Origin: an uncultured Pelagibacteraceae bacterium
GTDB lineage: Bacteria; Pseudomonadota; Alphaproteobacteria; Pelagibacterales; Pelagibacteraceae
NCBI GenBank assembly: GCA_902517735.1
Contig: CABYDK010000001.1
Coordinates: 66,334-110,922, forward strand
DNA: 44,589 nucleotides
Direction: 5' to 3'
Below are positions 8,252-15,826 of the stretch, in pieces. The notes under the pieces were generated by a model. The model saw only the letters and a program-made list of their open reading frames with translations, was not told the DNA's origin and made no database searches. The position numbers were made by a program, and so were the translations under genes. Numbering within the stretch: position 1 is the stretch's first letter; every line of letters starts with the position of its first letter.

Positions 8252-9297
8252 TTTAATTCTATCTGTGCTTTACGATCTGCTTCATCAACTACTTCTCCAA
8301 ATTTTTCTGGATATTTTTCTCTCAACCACCCCATTATTCCTTCGGGGAAATAGATTACTATTACTACTATTAGAATACCCAAAGCAACATACTGCCAACC
8401 TAAGAAAAAAGTCCAAAAACCTTCTTTAAAAATATGAAATACGGTTGCTCCTATAACTGGTCCCCATAAAGTTCCTTTTCCACCTAAGATGGCCATCAAG
8501 ACCATAAAAACTCCCATTTCTCTTCCATCAAATGCTACATCCGTTGAATCAATGTAACCAACTAATCCTCCCATTATTCCACCGGCTAATCCACAGAAGA
8601 AAGCTGATATCATCCAGCCTATAATTTTATATTTCATAGTTTGAATTCCCATTGCTTCAGCTTTGTCTTCATTGTCTCTTATTGCGTTTAAAATTAATTT
8701 AAATCTTGTTGAATAAATTGCTCTTACAGTAATAAATGTTAACACAAGAGCTCCAAAACTTAATAAGTAAAAAAATTCTCCTCTTGCTTCTAGACCACCA
8801 ACATCAGGAAAAGGTGGTGTTGTAAAACCTTGCCCGGCTCCAATAATTTCAATACCTCCAGAAATTTCTCCTGCAGCAACTCCTAAACCTAAAGTACAAA
8901 TTGCAAAATAGTGACCTCTAAGTCCTAAAATTGAATAACCAATCAATCCTGCAACTATAGTTGGTATTACTGCTGCAACTACGAGTCCAACTGCCATTCC
9001 TTGAAAAAATTGAGCTGGAGTATGTACAAAAGTTTTTTCTCCACCACTCTCGGTCCATTCAGCTAGAGGAAAAAACATTCCAACTTGTACTGATGCACAT
9101 AAATACATTCCTAAACCATAAAACAATATATTCCCAAAAGTATTATAACCCATTTCCCCGCCTTGAATATTCCAAGTAAGTGCCAAAACTATTAAAACAC
9201 AAAGTATTGATAATTGAACTTTAAATGCTGGTAAAATAAAAGGTGCCGATAATCCAAATATTAATATCGCTGTATATAAAATTAAGTTTTTATTCAT
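8248..9297 (-). CDS. livM: LivM-type ABC transporter permease (second transporter)
   Basis: Inner-membrane permease of 349 residues. The N-terminus has LTWNIQGGEMGYNTFGNILFYG, the family's core motif. The middle has LRGHYFAICTLGLGVAAGE, and the C-terminus has a charged cytoplasmic tail. A hydrophilic loop (about residues 77-95, with ESGGEKTF) is inserted after the second transmembrane segment. It sits three bases downstream of the GFA-like gene and overlaps livG. Confidence 0.9.
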   Translation of the reverse strand: MNKNLILYTAILIFGLSAPFILPAFKVQLSILCVLIVLALTWNIQGGEMGYNTFGNILFYGLGMYLCASVQVGMFFPLAEWTESGGEKTFVHTPAQFFQGMAVGLVVAAVIPTIVAGLIGYSILGLRGHYFAICTLGLGVAAGEISGGIEIIGAGQGFTTPPFPDVGGLEARGEFFYLLSFGALVLTFITVRAIYSTRFKLILNAIRDNEDKAEAMGIQTMKYKIIGWMISAFFCGLAGGIMGGLVGYIDSTDVAFDGREMGVFMVLMAILGGKGTLWGPVIGATVFHIFKEGFWTFFLGWQYVALGILIVVIVIYFPEGIMGWLREKYPEKFGEVVDEADRKAQIELK

Positions 9298-9300
9298 TGT

Positions 9301-9711
9301 TTAAGTAATAAGTTTTTCACCATTTATTTTCATGAAAGGAAAGTGAGAATTTTCATAAAATATATTTTTTGCATTCTTAATTAAATCTATATTGTCCAAA
9401 AGTCCTGCAAATAAATAATCTCTTTTCCATAAAGATACGTGTCTAAATATTGGAGCGGTACAAGTTTTACAGTAATAATTTTTTATTTCATTACCACTTC
9501 CACCTAGCTGAGTAAAAGTTCCTAAATTTTTTTTTTCTAAAATTAATGCTCCTTTTCTTAAATCAATAATTGTAATCATTCCCCCAAAAGTCTTTCTACA
9601 GTCAAGACAATGACAGTTATAAACTCTTGGAATTTCATCCAAATTAACTGTAAATTTTACAGCACCACAAATACAGCTTCCAAAATGTTTAACCATTATT
9701 TTTTCTGACAT
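9301..9711 (-). CDS. GFA-family (glutathione-dependent formaldehyde-activating enzyme-like) zinc protein
   Basis: A 136-residue protein of the GFA/CENP-V fold. The cysteine pattern is C13, C15, then C33, C35 and C38 (CHCLDC), then YYCKTC about 60 residues later, matching the two zinc sites of the family. Members bind glutathione adducts or act as carbon-sulfur lyases, and many have no assigned substrate. It lies between livH and livM, overlapping livH by one base, so it is co-expressed with the importer. Whether it acts on the imported compound is inference. Confidence 0.8.
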   Translation of the reverse strand: MSEKIMVKHFGSCICGAVKFTVNLDEIPRVYNCHCLDCRKTFGGMITIIDLRKGALILEKKNLGTFTQLGGSGNEIKNYYCKTCTAPIFRHVSLWKRDYLFAGLLDNIDLIKNAKNIFYENSHFPFMKINGEKLIT

Positions 9712-10604
9712 TATTTTAAATACTCTCTCTTTCTTGATAATTTAAATCTTCTATATACTAAAATTAAAACTAATAATAAAAACACAGCTCCAATTCTAAA
9801 CTCTGTTCCCAATATGTAATCTGCAAATTCCTCAAATACTCCTAATCCCATTCCAGACAATGCTACTCCAGGCAAATTTCCTAATCCTGCTACAATAACA
9901 ATCATAAAAGACCTAATTGTATATGGTAATCCCATGTAGGGATGAATTGTAAATGTTATTGAAATTAATGCGCCAGCAACACCACAAAGAGCAGCATTAA
10001 TACCAAATGTAGCTGCATAAACTTTCTCAGTATCTACTCCTAGAATCTTCGCTGCTCTTGCATTTTGTGCAGTTGCTCTAATCGCTCGCCCAAGCTTAGA
10101 TTTTTTCATATAAATCACAAGACAAATTGCAAATAAAATACTTACAAAAGCAGAAAATATTTTTGAGTTTGGAAGAACTACCGCGCTATCAAATAAAAAA
10201 GTTGTTCCATAACCTGAATTAGCTAAAACTACGTCTGCTCCAAATGCAAAATTCATCAATTGCATAAAAAGAATACTTATTCCAAATGTAGCAAGAATTG
10301 AGATAAATAGATCTCTATCGACAACTTTATTTATTACTAATTTGTAAAGTCCAACTCCAACAAAATACATTATAATTGGTGCAACAATTACACCCCAAGC
10401 TGGATGAATTCCAAACAGATACATAAAGTACGCAATATATCCACCCAGAATAACTAAATCGCCTTGAGCAATATTTATGATATTCATGACTCCCCATTGC
10501 AGGGCCATACCGTAGGCAATCAATGCAAATAAAATACCAAGAAGTATTCCATCCAAGCAAGCTTGAACACTAATCATTGGATACTGAAACACCATGAAAT
10601 CCAT
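9711..10604 (-). CDS. livH: LivH-type ABC transporter permease (second transporter)
   Basis: Inner-membrane permease of 297 residues. Family features are LLGILFALIAYGMALQWGVMNIINIAQGD near the N-terminus and the GLGNLPGVALSGMGLG segment near the C-terminus. ATG at 10604 is the first start; a second ATG follows three codons in. It lies immediately downstream of the intercistronic terminator that follows livK, so its transcription depends on readthrough. Confidence 0.9.
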   Translation of the reverse strand: MDFMVFQYPMISVQACLDGILLGILFALIAYGMALQWGVMNIINIAQGDLVILGGYIAYFMYLFGIHPAWGVIVAPIIMYFVGVGLYKLVINKVVDRDLFISILATFGISILFMQLMNFAFGADVVLANSGYGTTFLFDSAVVLPNSKIFSAFVSILFAICLVIYMKKSKLGRAIRATAQNARAAKILGVDTEKVYAATFGINAALCGVAGALISITFTIHPYMGLPYTIRSFMIVIVAGLGNLPGVALSGMGLGVFEEFADYILGTEFRIGAVFLLLVLILVYRRFKLSRKREYLK

Positions 10605-10621
10605 AATTTGCTCTTAAAAAA

Positions 10622-10650
10622 AAATACCCCCTAGAATTTAGGGGGTATTT
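10622..10650 (-). terminator. Intercistronic terminator between livK and livH
   Basis: A perfect 12-base stem, AAATACCCCCTA (10622-10633) with TAGGGGGTATTT (10639-10650), has a five-base loop and a run of T's on the minus strand. It lies 13 bases beyond the livK stop and 18 bases before the livH start. It should make the binding-protein message far more abundant than the permease and ATPase message, the usual stoichiometry for such importers. Confidence 0.88.
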
Positions 10651-10662
10651 ATAGATTAGTTA

Positions 10663-11901
10663 TTATCTTTCAGACCACTTAGGAACAGGGTGAATTAACT
10701 TAGCTGATGCCCACTTAAGTGGAGCTACAACTTTGTTTTCACATTTCCCAGCACTATCACACATAACTTGGAAAAGTACCATCGGTTTGTCAACATTTTG
10801 ACCACCCGGTGCAAACTTAATATTTCCATAGAATGTTTGCATATTAGTTGCTGCAAGAGCATCTCTTACTTTCTTTTGATCAAAAGAATTAGCTCTTTCA
10901 AATGCATCTTTAAAAACTAATAATGCTGCTGAAGACTCAGCTGCTTGGTATGGCGGATCGTATCCAAACTCTTTTGTAAAGTCTGCCGCATAAGTCATAC
11001 CATCTTTAAAGAAGTCATCTTTATAAGTTAGTGTTTTATGCCATTGAGAAGCACAAAGAGCATACTGTGAATTTTTACCATGTTGTTTTGATAATTTCGC
11101 AGCATCACAGTGTGTCATTGCAAGCATTGGAACATCTACTTTCATTTCAGCAATTTGTCTAATAGCTGTTAATGCACCCTTTGTGTGTCCTGATACAACT
11201 AGAACATCTGGCTTCATTTGTTTAACTTTAACTAATGTAGCAGCCATATCATTAAGTTCTTTTGGTAGTTTATCGTCGATTATAATTTCAGATCCAGTTT
11301 CTTTTGCTGCATCTAAAATACCTAATCTAACGTCTTGTGAAAAAGCATCTTGTTCAAATGCTTGGGCAATTCTAACACCCTTACCACCATTTAACTCTAC
11401 TGCTGTTCTAATAGCAACATCAAGATATAAATTAGCTGGAGCTAAAACTGCAAATAGATATTTGTAACCTTTAGTAAACAAAGATCTGGATGCACCATTT
11501 GCCTCAACCATTGGTACGCCATATTTTTCTGTTACAGGAGCAATCGCTTTTGTTAATCCTGAACTGTATGGGCCAAGCATAAACTCAACACCATCTTGTG
11601 AGATTAATCTTTCTGCAAGCTGAGCTGCTCTTTTTGGGTTTGATTCATCATCATAATATATGATTTCAAACTTATAAGTTTTTCCACCAACTTTTACTCC
11701 ACCCATGCTGTTAATTCTATCAACAGCCATATTGTAGCCGTTTTGAGTATGAACACCATTAGATGAATACTTTCCAGTTAATGAAATAGCAGATCCTAAT
11801 ATTATTTTATCACCAACAACTTTTGCTATGGAAATTGCAGAAGTCGAAAGTAAAATTGCTAGTGCAGAAATAAAACTCAAGATTATTTTATTTATTTTCA
11901 T
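10663..11901 (-). CDS. livK: Periplasmic substrate-binding protein of the second Liv-type importer
   Basis: A 412-residue exported binding protein of the type I periplasmic fold. The signal peptide is MKINKIILSFISALAILLS...SIAKV, cleaved near residue 26. The mature start DKIILGSAISLTGKYSSNG is typical of Liv/amide-binding proteins. The frame extends 20 codons further upstream, but the ATG at 11901 is chosen because GAAGGG lies eight bases before it and the signal peptide starts there. Two cysteines near the C-terminus (MCDSAGKC) may pair. Substrate specificity is not evident; the operon's glaH and GFA genes hint at something other than leucine. Confidence 0.88.
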   Translation of the reverse strand: MKINKIILSFISALAILLSTSAISIAKVVGDKIILGSAISLTGKYSSNGVHTQNGYNMAVDRINSMGGVKVGGKTYKFEIIYYDDESNPKRAAQLAERLISQDGVEFMLGPYSSGLTKAIAPVTEKYGVPMVEANGASRSLFTKGYKYLFAVLAPANLYLDVAIRTAVELNGGKGVRIAQAFEQDAFSQDVRLGILDAAKETGSEIIIDDKLPKELNDMAATLVKVKQMKPDVLVVSGHTKGALTAIRQIAEMKVDVPMLAMTHCDAAKLSKQHGKNSQYALCASQWHKTLTYKDDFFKDGMTYAADFTKEFGYDPPYQAAESSAALLVFKDAFERANSFDQKKVRDALAATNMQTFYGNIKFAPGGQNVDKPMVLFQVMCDSAGKCENKVVAPLKWASAKLIHPVPKWSER

Positions 11902-11946
11902 TTTATTTCCCTTCTTAATTAATAAAAAACTAATTAAATAAAGAAA

Positions 11947-11977
11947 ATTATACTTTTGCAAGTGACAAAAAGTGCAA
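11947..11977 (-). promoter_or_regulatory. Probable livK promoter with internal inverted repeat
   Basis: On the minus strand a perfect TATAAT (11947-11952) lies 19 bases from TTGCAC (11972-11977). A start near 11940 gives a leader of about 40 bases. TTGCA and TGCAA form an inverted repeat across 11957-11977, between the two promoter elements, and may be a regulator site. Confidence 0.55.
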
Positions 11978-11987
11978 TAACATTTGA

Positions 11988-12602
11988 CTAATAATGCTGT
12001 GTAATAATAATTGTAAGAGCAATCAAAACTAAAACACTCGCAGAGATTGTATTAATTGTTTTTGGATTTGCTTTTATCCAATTGATTAGTTTTTGTGCAA
12101 GCAAAGCATAGCCCATTAAAGATAAAAAATCTAAAACAATATAAGTTGTTATTAAAATAAAAAATTGAATTACATAATTTGAATTAAAATCAATAAACTG
12201 TGGGAATATTAAAGGAAAGAATAACCAAGCCTTTGGACTTGTTCCTGCAACTAAAAAACCATCTTTAAAAAAAGAAAAAAAACTTTTTGAGGTAATTATT
12301 TTTGAATTTATTTCCTTAGGAGTCGATTTATAAACATCATAAGCTAAATAAAATAGATAAAATACCCCAACCCATTTAAAAATATTTAAAAGATTAAAAT
12401 TATCAAAAAAAAAATTACCTAAAACAAAAATTACTAAAGTTGCTTGAATAAAATTTGCTGTAATATCTCCTAAAGCAGTCCAAACACACTTCTGAAATCC
12501 ATAATTCATTGAATAAGAAATAATGACAATTCGTGGTGTGCCAGGAGTAATAAAAAGAAAGATTATTATTTGCAAAAAAAGGATAAAATCTAAGGGGAGC
12601 AT
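11988..12602 (-). CDS. LysE/RhtB-family amino-acid exporter
   Basis: Inner-membrane translocator of 204 residues with about six hydrophobic segments. The N-terminal LFITPGTPRIVIISYSMNYG corresponds to the family's PGP...G..G motif, and the next block (ALGDITANF) matches as well. Members export basic or neutral amino acids or homoserine lactones; the substrate cannot be assigned. It is a single-gene unit between livK and a divergent pair, preceded by a strongly structured leader (12615-12657). Confidence 0.82.
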   Translation of the reverse strand: MLPLDFILFLQIIIFLFITPGTPRIVIISYSMNYGFQKCVWTALGDITANFIQATLVIFVLGNFFFDNFNLLNIFKWVGVFYLFYLAYDVYKSTPKEINSKIITSKSFFSFFKDGFLVAGTSPKAWLFFPLIFPQFIDFNSNYVIQFFILITTYIVLDFLSLMGYALLAQKLINWIKANPKTINTISASVLVLIALTIIITQHY

Positions 12603-12610
12603 GTAAAAAA

Positions 12611-12660
12611 AAGATAGTCCTTAAAAACCGGGAGCTAAAGATGGCTAAGAAGGACTACCT
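12611..12660 (-). promoter_or_regulatory. Structured leader hairpin upstream of the LysE-family gene
   Basis: TAGTCCTT (12615-12622) and AAGGACTA (12650-12657) are perfectly complementary. Read on the minus strand, the stem is followed by an eight-T run that ends three bases before the ATG at 12602. Inside is a smaller AGCC/AGCT stem. A TATATT just beyond 12660 could be the -10. This is the form of a transcription attenuator or of a ribosome-site-masking hairpin, possibly a riboswitch expression platform. I do not recognise a known riboswitch class. Confidence 0.55.
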
Positions 12661-12722
12661 AAGTTAATATAGCAGATCTAAAAAAAAATGCATTATTCAA
12701 TTTTTTCAAATATAAGGAATTA

Positions 12723-13019
12723 ATGAAAAAAAAAGGTCACATTCCTGTCACACGAGTCAAAAATCCAGAACCAAATATTGAGAGTCCAGATTGGGTCATA
12801 TGGGCGGCTTGGGCAGATCGGATAACTTTTGAAGAAATTGAAAAAAAAACTGGCAAGACAGAATCTGAAGTTATCAAAATTATGAGAAGGTCAATTAAGC
12901 CTTCTTCATTTAGATTATGGAGAAAAAGAGTAAATCAAAAAAGTATAAAACATAGAAAAAAGTTCGAATACTCGAGAAAACAAATAACTAGTAAAATTAA
13001 AAAAGGTGATTATCTATAA
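12723..13019 (+). CDS. TIGR03643/DUF2805-like conserved protein
   Basis: A small basic cytoplasmic protein of 98 residues. The core SPDWVIWAAWADRITFEEIEKKTGKTESEVIKIMRRSIKPSSFRLWRKRV matches, from memory, a conserved family of unknown function. It has a helix-turn-helix look (FEEIEKKTGKTESEVIKIMRR), so nucleic-acid binding is possible but unproven. AAGGAAT precedes the ATG. It is followed after three bases by glutaredoxin, so the two form a short plus-strand operon. Confidence 0.7.
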   Translation: MKKKGHIPVTRVKNPEPNIESPDWVIWAAWADRITFEEIEKKTGKTESEVIKIMRRSIKPSSFRLWRKRVNQKSIKHRKKFEYSRKQITSKIKKGDYL

Positions 13020-13022
13020 CTC

Positions 13023-13277
13023 ATGAAAAAAATTACAATTTATACAGGCCCAATGTGTAATTATTGTGATGCTGCAAAAAGATTATTAACTAGAAATAAT
13101 GCTTCTTACAATGAAATTAATATTGGAAAAGTAGATGGTGCAATGGACGAAATGATAAGGAAAGCTAACGGAAAAAAAACGATACCTCAAATATTTTTTG
13201 GTGATCAACACATTGGTGGTTATGACGAGGTGCGAGCTCTAGAAAAAGAAAACAAGCTACAAGATCTTTTAAAATAA
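13023..13277 (+). CDS. grxC: Glutaredoxin (GrxC-type)
   Basis: Small thiol-disulfide oxidoreductase of 84 residues that uses glutathione. The active-site pair is C12-N-Y-C15, with Asn where most dithiol glutaredoxins have Pro. The cis-proline loop is TIPQIF, and the GSH-binding GGYDE motif follows. It starts three bases after the preceding gene without a clear ribosome site, so it is probably translationally coupled. Its 3' end overlaps the convergent membrane-protein gene by nine bases. Confidence 0.9.
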   Translation: MKKITIYTGPMCNYCDAAKRLLTRNNASYNEINIGKVDGAMDEMIRKANGKKTIPQIFFGDQHIGGYDEVRALEKENKLQDLLK

Positions 13278-13610
13278 AAAAAAATAGATTATTAAAAAAA
13301 TCAAAGCATATTCAAAAAAGCTTTTAAAAAATATAATTTGTTTTCTATTAAACTTTTGATTTATATATTTATTAAGTAAATAAAAACTAAGATTTACCAA
13401 TAAAATCCCAATGACAATACCAATAATGGTAGATTTAATTGTAAAGTTTTTATAACCAAAGTAACAAGCGGCTATAAAAGTAAGCCAAGAAACTTTTGTA
13501 ATAAAAATTTTAAATATTATTCCAGCTTTTTTACTAAAAACTGATTGTGTTTTTATTATTGAGTAAGACCAAATAATTCCAATCAAAAAACTAATGTACT
13601 TAATTACCAT
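13269..13610 (-). CDS. Small membrane protein, function unknown
   Basis: A 113-residue hydrophobic protein with about four predicted membrane segments and charged loops (for example NKYINQKFNRKQ). No family is recognised. The start overlaps the end of msrB by eleven bases, so it is probably the last gene of the msrB unit. Its 3' end overlaps grxC. The real-gene call rests on the clear membrane-protein composition and tight packing. Confidence 0.6.
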   Translation of the reverse strand: MVIKYISFLIGIIWSYSIIKTQSVFSKKAGIIFKIFITKVSWLTFIAACYFGYKNFTIKSTIIGIVIGILLVNLSFYLLNKYINQKFNRKQIIFFKSFFEYALIFLIIYFFLF

Positions 13611-13977
13611 TACTTTTTTTGAAAATTAAGCATATTCCGTTATTACAATATCTTTTTCCTGTTGGTTGTGGCCCATCATCAAAGATATGGCCATGATGTC
13701 CTCCACAATTTTTACAATGATATTCCGTTCTAGCATAACCCAATAGGTGATCTGTTTTTGTTTCAAAAACATTAGGCAATGACTTATAAAAAGATGGCCA
13801 ACCTGAACCACTTTCATATTTAGTCGTTGAGTCAAATAATTTTATTCCACAATTAGCACAATAATAGCTTCCTTCCCGCTTTTCATTATTCAATTCACTA
13901 GTGCCAGGAGGTTCAGTTCCATCTTCAAACATAACTAATTTTTGTTCAGCTGTAAGATTTGGATTTTTTTTGCTCAT
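13600..13977 (-). CDS. msrB: Peptide-methionine (R)-S-oxide reductase MsrB
   Basis: Repairs methionine-R-sulfoxide in proteins; 125 residues, a complete single-domain MsrB. Zinc ligands are C40 and C43 (CANC) and C88 and C91 (CKNC). The catalytic cysteine is C111 in GKRYCNNGIC, where the usual following NS is NG and an extra cysteine lies at 115. The GSGWPSF motif is at 57-63. No signal peptide is seen, so it is cytoplasmic. It follows the HDAC-like gene by two bases. Confidence 0.92.
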   Translation of the reverse strand: MSKKNPNLTAEQKLVMFEDGTEPPGTSELNNEKREGSYYCANCGIKLFDSTTKYESGSGWPSFYKSLPNVFETKTDHLLGYARTEYHCKNCGGHHGHIFDDGPQPTGKRYCNNGICLIFKKSNGN

Positions 13978-13979
13978 TT

Positions 13980-14873
13980 TTATAATAATTTAACACACGA
14001 TTGGTGTAAAAATGAGTGTAATTCAACAAGTTTATTGAAATCCTTATTATATCCCCCTCCCAACACACCACAAAGAGGTATACCTCTCGAAAAAAAGTTT
14101 TCTGTAACAATTTCATCTCTTTTTTTTATTCCAGCATCTGAAATTTTTAATTTACCTAATCTATCATTTAAATGAATATCGACTCCTGCTATATAAAAAA
14201 CATAGTCAAAATCTTCCTGATTTAATTGATTTAAATAAAATTTTAGTATTCTTATATATTCTTCATCCTCAAGGTTATCTTCTAGCTCAACATCTAGGGT
14301 GCTTTTAGATTTTTTTGCAGGATAATTTGACTTTGAATGCATGCTAAAGGTAAAAACTTTTCTATTTTCCTTAAATATATCAGCACTTCCATTTCCTTGA
14401 TGAACATCCAAATCTAAAATCAAAATTTTTCCTGCTAGTCCTCTTTCAAGTAAATATTGAGTTGCAACTGCAACATCATTAAATACACAATAGCCTGCTC
14501 CACCGTCAAAGTTTGCATGATGACTTCCGCCAGCTGTGTTACAAGCTATTCCATAATTAATTGCTAGTCTAGATGCTAATACTGTCCCTCCTGTGGCAAC
14601 CAAAGATCTTTTGACAACGCTGTCAACTAAAGGGAAACCGATTTTTTTGATAGTATTTTTGTCTAAACTTTTATTTTTTATATCTTTAATATATTTTTCA
14701 GAGTGTGCTTTTTTTAAAGTTTCTTCAGAACAAGGATAGGGTTTATAAAAGTTTTTTACTATTTTTTTTTTAATCAAATAATTTGCAAGTTCACCAAATT
14801 TATTAATTGGAAATTTATGGTCATCACCAATTTTTGCAAAATAATCCTTGTGATTAACAACTGGTAATTCCAT
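13980..14873 (-). CDS. Histone-deacetylase-fold hydrolase (class IV/HDAC11-like)
   Basis: Zinc-dependent amidohydrolase of the arginase/deacetylase fold, 297 residues. H118 and H119 (GGSHHA) are the catalytic pair. Zinc ligands are D156 and H158 (DLDVHQGNG) and D232 (AGVDIHLNDRLG), and a late GGGY motif is present. DVHQGNG rather than DVHHGDG places it nearest the HDAC11-like branch. Bacterial members deacetylate polyamines, acetylated metabolites or proteins; the substrate here is unknown. It is packed between msrB and a hydroxyacid dehydrogenase. Confidence 0.85.
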   Translation of the reverse strand: MELPVVNHKDYFAKIGDDHKFPINKFGELANYLIKKKIVKNFYKPYPCSEETLKKAHSEKYIKDIKNKSLDKNTIKKIGFPLVDSVVKRSLVATGGTVLASRLAINYGIACNTAGGSHHANFDGGAGYCVFNDVAVATQYLLERGLAGKILILDLDVHQGNGSADIFKENRKVFTFSMHSKSNYPAKKSKSTLDVELEDNLEDEEYIRILKFYLNQLNQEDFDYVFYIAGVDIHLNDRLGKLKISDAGIKKRDEIVTENFFSRGIPLCGVLGGGYNKDFNKLVELHSFLHQSCVKLL

Positions 14874-14875
14874 TA

Positions 14876-15826
14876 TTATTCAATTACTCGAATTGGTTTT
14901 CCATTTACACAAGCCTCAAGCGACTCGATCATTTGACTGTAATAGATATTATAATTTTCTGCGGTGACATACCCTAAATGAGGTGTTAATAATGCGTTAG
15001 GCAAAAATCTTAGTTTGTTATTCTCGGGCAAAGGCTCTTTTTCATAAACATCTAATCCAGCCCCAGCAATTTCATTAGTTGATAATGCAATAATCAAATC
15101 ATCTTCATTAATTATTGGTCCTCTAGAAGTATTTATAAGAAATGCAGTTTTTTTCATTTTATCCATTTCCTTTAATGTTATACAATTTTTATATCTTTCA
15201 CCGCCCTGAACATGGACAGATATAAAATCTGAGTTTTTAATTAAATCTTCTTTACTACAAGGTAACACGTCTAATTCTTTACAATTATCTAAATTTAAAT
15301 TTTCGCTCCACGCCATTACTTGCATACCAAATGCTTTTCCAATTTTTGCAACTTGAGATCCAACTTTACCAAGACCAATTAAACCAAGCATTTTTCCTTT
15401 TAATTCTACACCAACAGAAGTTTGCCAATATCCTTGATACATATTATCTATTTCTTCTTTAAAATTTCTTGCCAATCCAAGTATTAATGCCCATGTTAAT
15501 TCAGGTGTGGGATTTATATTGCTATCAGTTCCACTTACAATTATCTTTTTTTTTTTTGCAGCCTCTAAATCAATTGATTTATTTCTCAATCCACTAGTAA
15601 TTATAAATTTTAATTTACTTAAATTATCAATTAAGTTTTTAGTGATTGGTGTCCTTTCTCGCATAATTAACAATGCCTCAAAATCTGCTAATTTTTCCAG
15701 AGTCTCTACTTCATCGACGAATGGTTCACTAAAAATTTTAAATTCATATTTTCCAGATAATTTTTCTAAATCAACGAATTGCTGAGAAACATTTTGATAA
15801 TCGTCTAAAATAGCTACTTTAAGCAT
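14876..15826 (-). CDS. D-isomer-specific 2-hydroxyacid dehydrogenase family protein
   Basis: NAD-dependent dehydrogenase of 316 residues. The Rossmann motif is GLGKVG (151-156). Catalytic residues are R235 (NTSRGP), E264 (DVYEKEP) and H283 (TPHLGY), so it is complete and probably active. It could be a phosphoglycerate- or glyoxylate-type enzyme; no ACT domain follows, unlike long SerA. Its start overlaps the stop of the EamA transporter gene by eight bases. Confidence 0.85.
   Translation of the reverse strand: MLKVAILDDYQNVSQQFVDLEKLSGKYEFKIFSEPFVDEVETLEKLADFEALLIMRERTPITKNLIDNLSKLKFIITSGLRNKSIDLEAAKKKKIIVSGTDSNINPTPELTWALILGLARNFKEEIDNMYQGYWQTSVGVELKGKMLGLIGLGKVGSQVAKIGKAFGMQVMAWSENLNLDNCKELDVLPCSKEDLIKNSDFISVHVQGGERYKNCITLKEMDKMKKTAFLINTSRGPIINEDDLIIALSTNEIAGAGLDVYEKEPLPENNKLRFLPNALLTPHLGYVTAENYNIYYSQMIESLEACVNGKPIRVIE

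Noticed and set aside
8196..9179. Plus-strand frames opposite livM and livG
   Set aside because: Composition is that of reversed membrane-protein codons; the minus frames carry the family motifs.
1..10604. Recent duplication of the two Liv transporters
   Set aside because: Gene order, lengths and sequences differ throughout; they are old paralogues.
12615..12657. Hairpin as a known riboswitch (SAM-II/SAM-V, glycine, lysine, fluoride)
   Set aside because: None of the consensus blocks I remember fit; it is left as an unassigned leader.
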